From Bacteroidales bacterium (GTDB lineage: Bacteria > Bacteroidota > Bacteroidia > Bacteroidales > UBA10428), in assembly GCA_030626465.1 (NCBI GenBank), contig DAOUOU010000166.1, forward strand, positions 1-6,191: 6,191 nt of DNA, in the 5' to 3' direction. This document shows positions 6,095-6,191 of the stretch, piece after piece. The notes beneath the pieces were generated by a model that saw only the letters and a program-made list of their open reading frames with translations, had not been told where the DNA came from and made no database searches. The position numbers and the translations under genes were made by a program. How positions within the stretch are numbered: the first letter of the stretch is position 1; the number at the start of each line of letters is the position of its first letter.

Positions 6095-6118
6095 AACTGG
6101 TAAACTGATAAACTGGTT
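6095..6118. repeat. 8-bp tandem repeat, three copies of aactggta-like unit
   Basis: The units are aactggta (6095-6102), aactgata (6103-6110) and aactggtt (6111-6118). Runs of this word are a familiar intergenic repeat in Bacteroidota genomes (general recollection). Three copies is a short array; it has no known role. Confidence 0.75.
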
Positions 6119-6149
6119 AAATGAAGTTTGTGGATCAGATTCTTCATTT
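6119..6149. repeat. Inverted repeat with 8-bp arms
   Basis: aaatgaag (6119-6126) and cttcattt (6142-6149) are perfect inverted arms around 15 bases. The word atcagat is directly repeated within and just after it (6134-6140 and 6151-6157). It follows the 8-bp tandem repeat without a gap. No T-run follows, so a terminator is doubtful; it may belong to the same intergenic repeat block. Confidence 0.5.
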
Positions 6150-6191
6150 CATCAGATGAGCATAGATCGCCGAAGGTAAGCTAGTTTGCGA

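Noticed and set aside
6023..6191. tRNA or other structured RNA gene in the last segment
   Set aside because: No cloverleaf arms, T-loop or CCA end could be found on either strand.

Overview
The window looks like a Bacteroidota chromosome, probably an anaerobic Bacteroidales-type lineage (this rank is inference). The basis is: the V-type ATPase gene order B-D-I-K with no C, F or G gene after K; AT-rich leaders mostly without Shine-Dalgarno sequences; a single-RRM RNA-binding protein; a lipoprotein of a type common in that phylum; and short AT-rich and 'aactggta'-type tandem repeats between genes.

Layout. Bases 1-3451 hold the 3' half of a V-type ATPase operon on the + strand: the end of subunit B, then D (central shaft), I (membrane stator, ion path) and K (c-ring proteolipid). 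D and I overlap by ATGA and I has a strong ribosome binding site. B and D are instead separated by 105 bp holding a 14-bp tandem repeat and a GC-rich hairpin. A good intrinsic terminator follows K. Bases 3526-4720 hold two nearly abutting + strand genes: a DUF456 membrane protein and a secreted CAP/SCP-domain protein. A minus-strand gene at 4747-5019 converges on them and encodes a 90-residue RRM protein. The 316-bp divergent region after it has a candidate minus-strand promoter, a repeated word and small competing hairpins. A + strand lipoprotein gene (5336-6022) follows. The last 170 bp carry an 8-bp tandem repeat and an inverted repeat, with no gene I can support.

How the genes work together. 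B (catalytic head, non-catalytic subunit), D (rotor shaft), I and K (membrane ion turbine) are parts of one rotary machine. K keeps side chains matching every Na+ ligand known from the Enterococcus hirae NtpK ring, so Na+ coupling is predicted. The DUF456 and CAP genes probably share a transcript, but no functional link can be shown. The RRM and lipoprotein genes appear to be independent units. I found no mobile element, CRISPR array, tRNA, rRNA or clearly new multi-gene system; the second-look items are modest.
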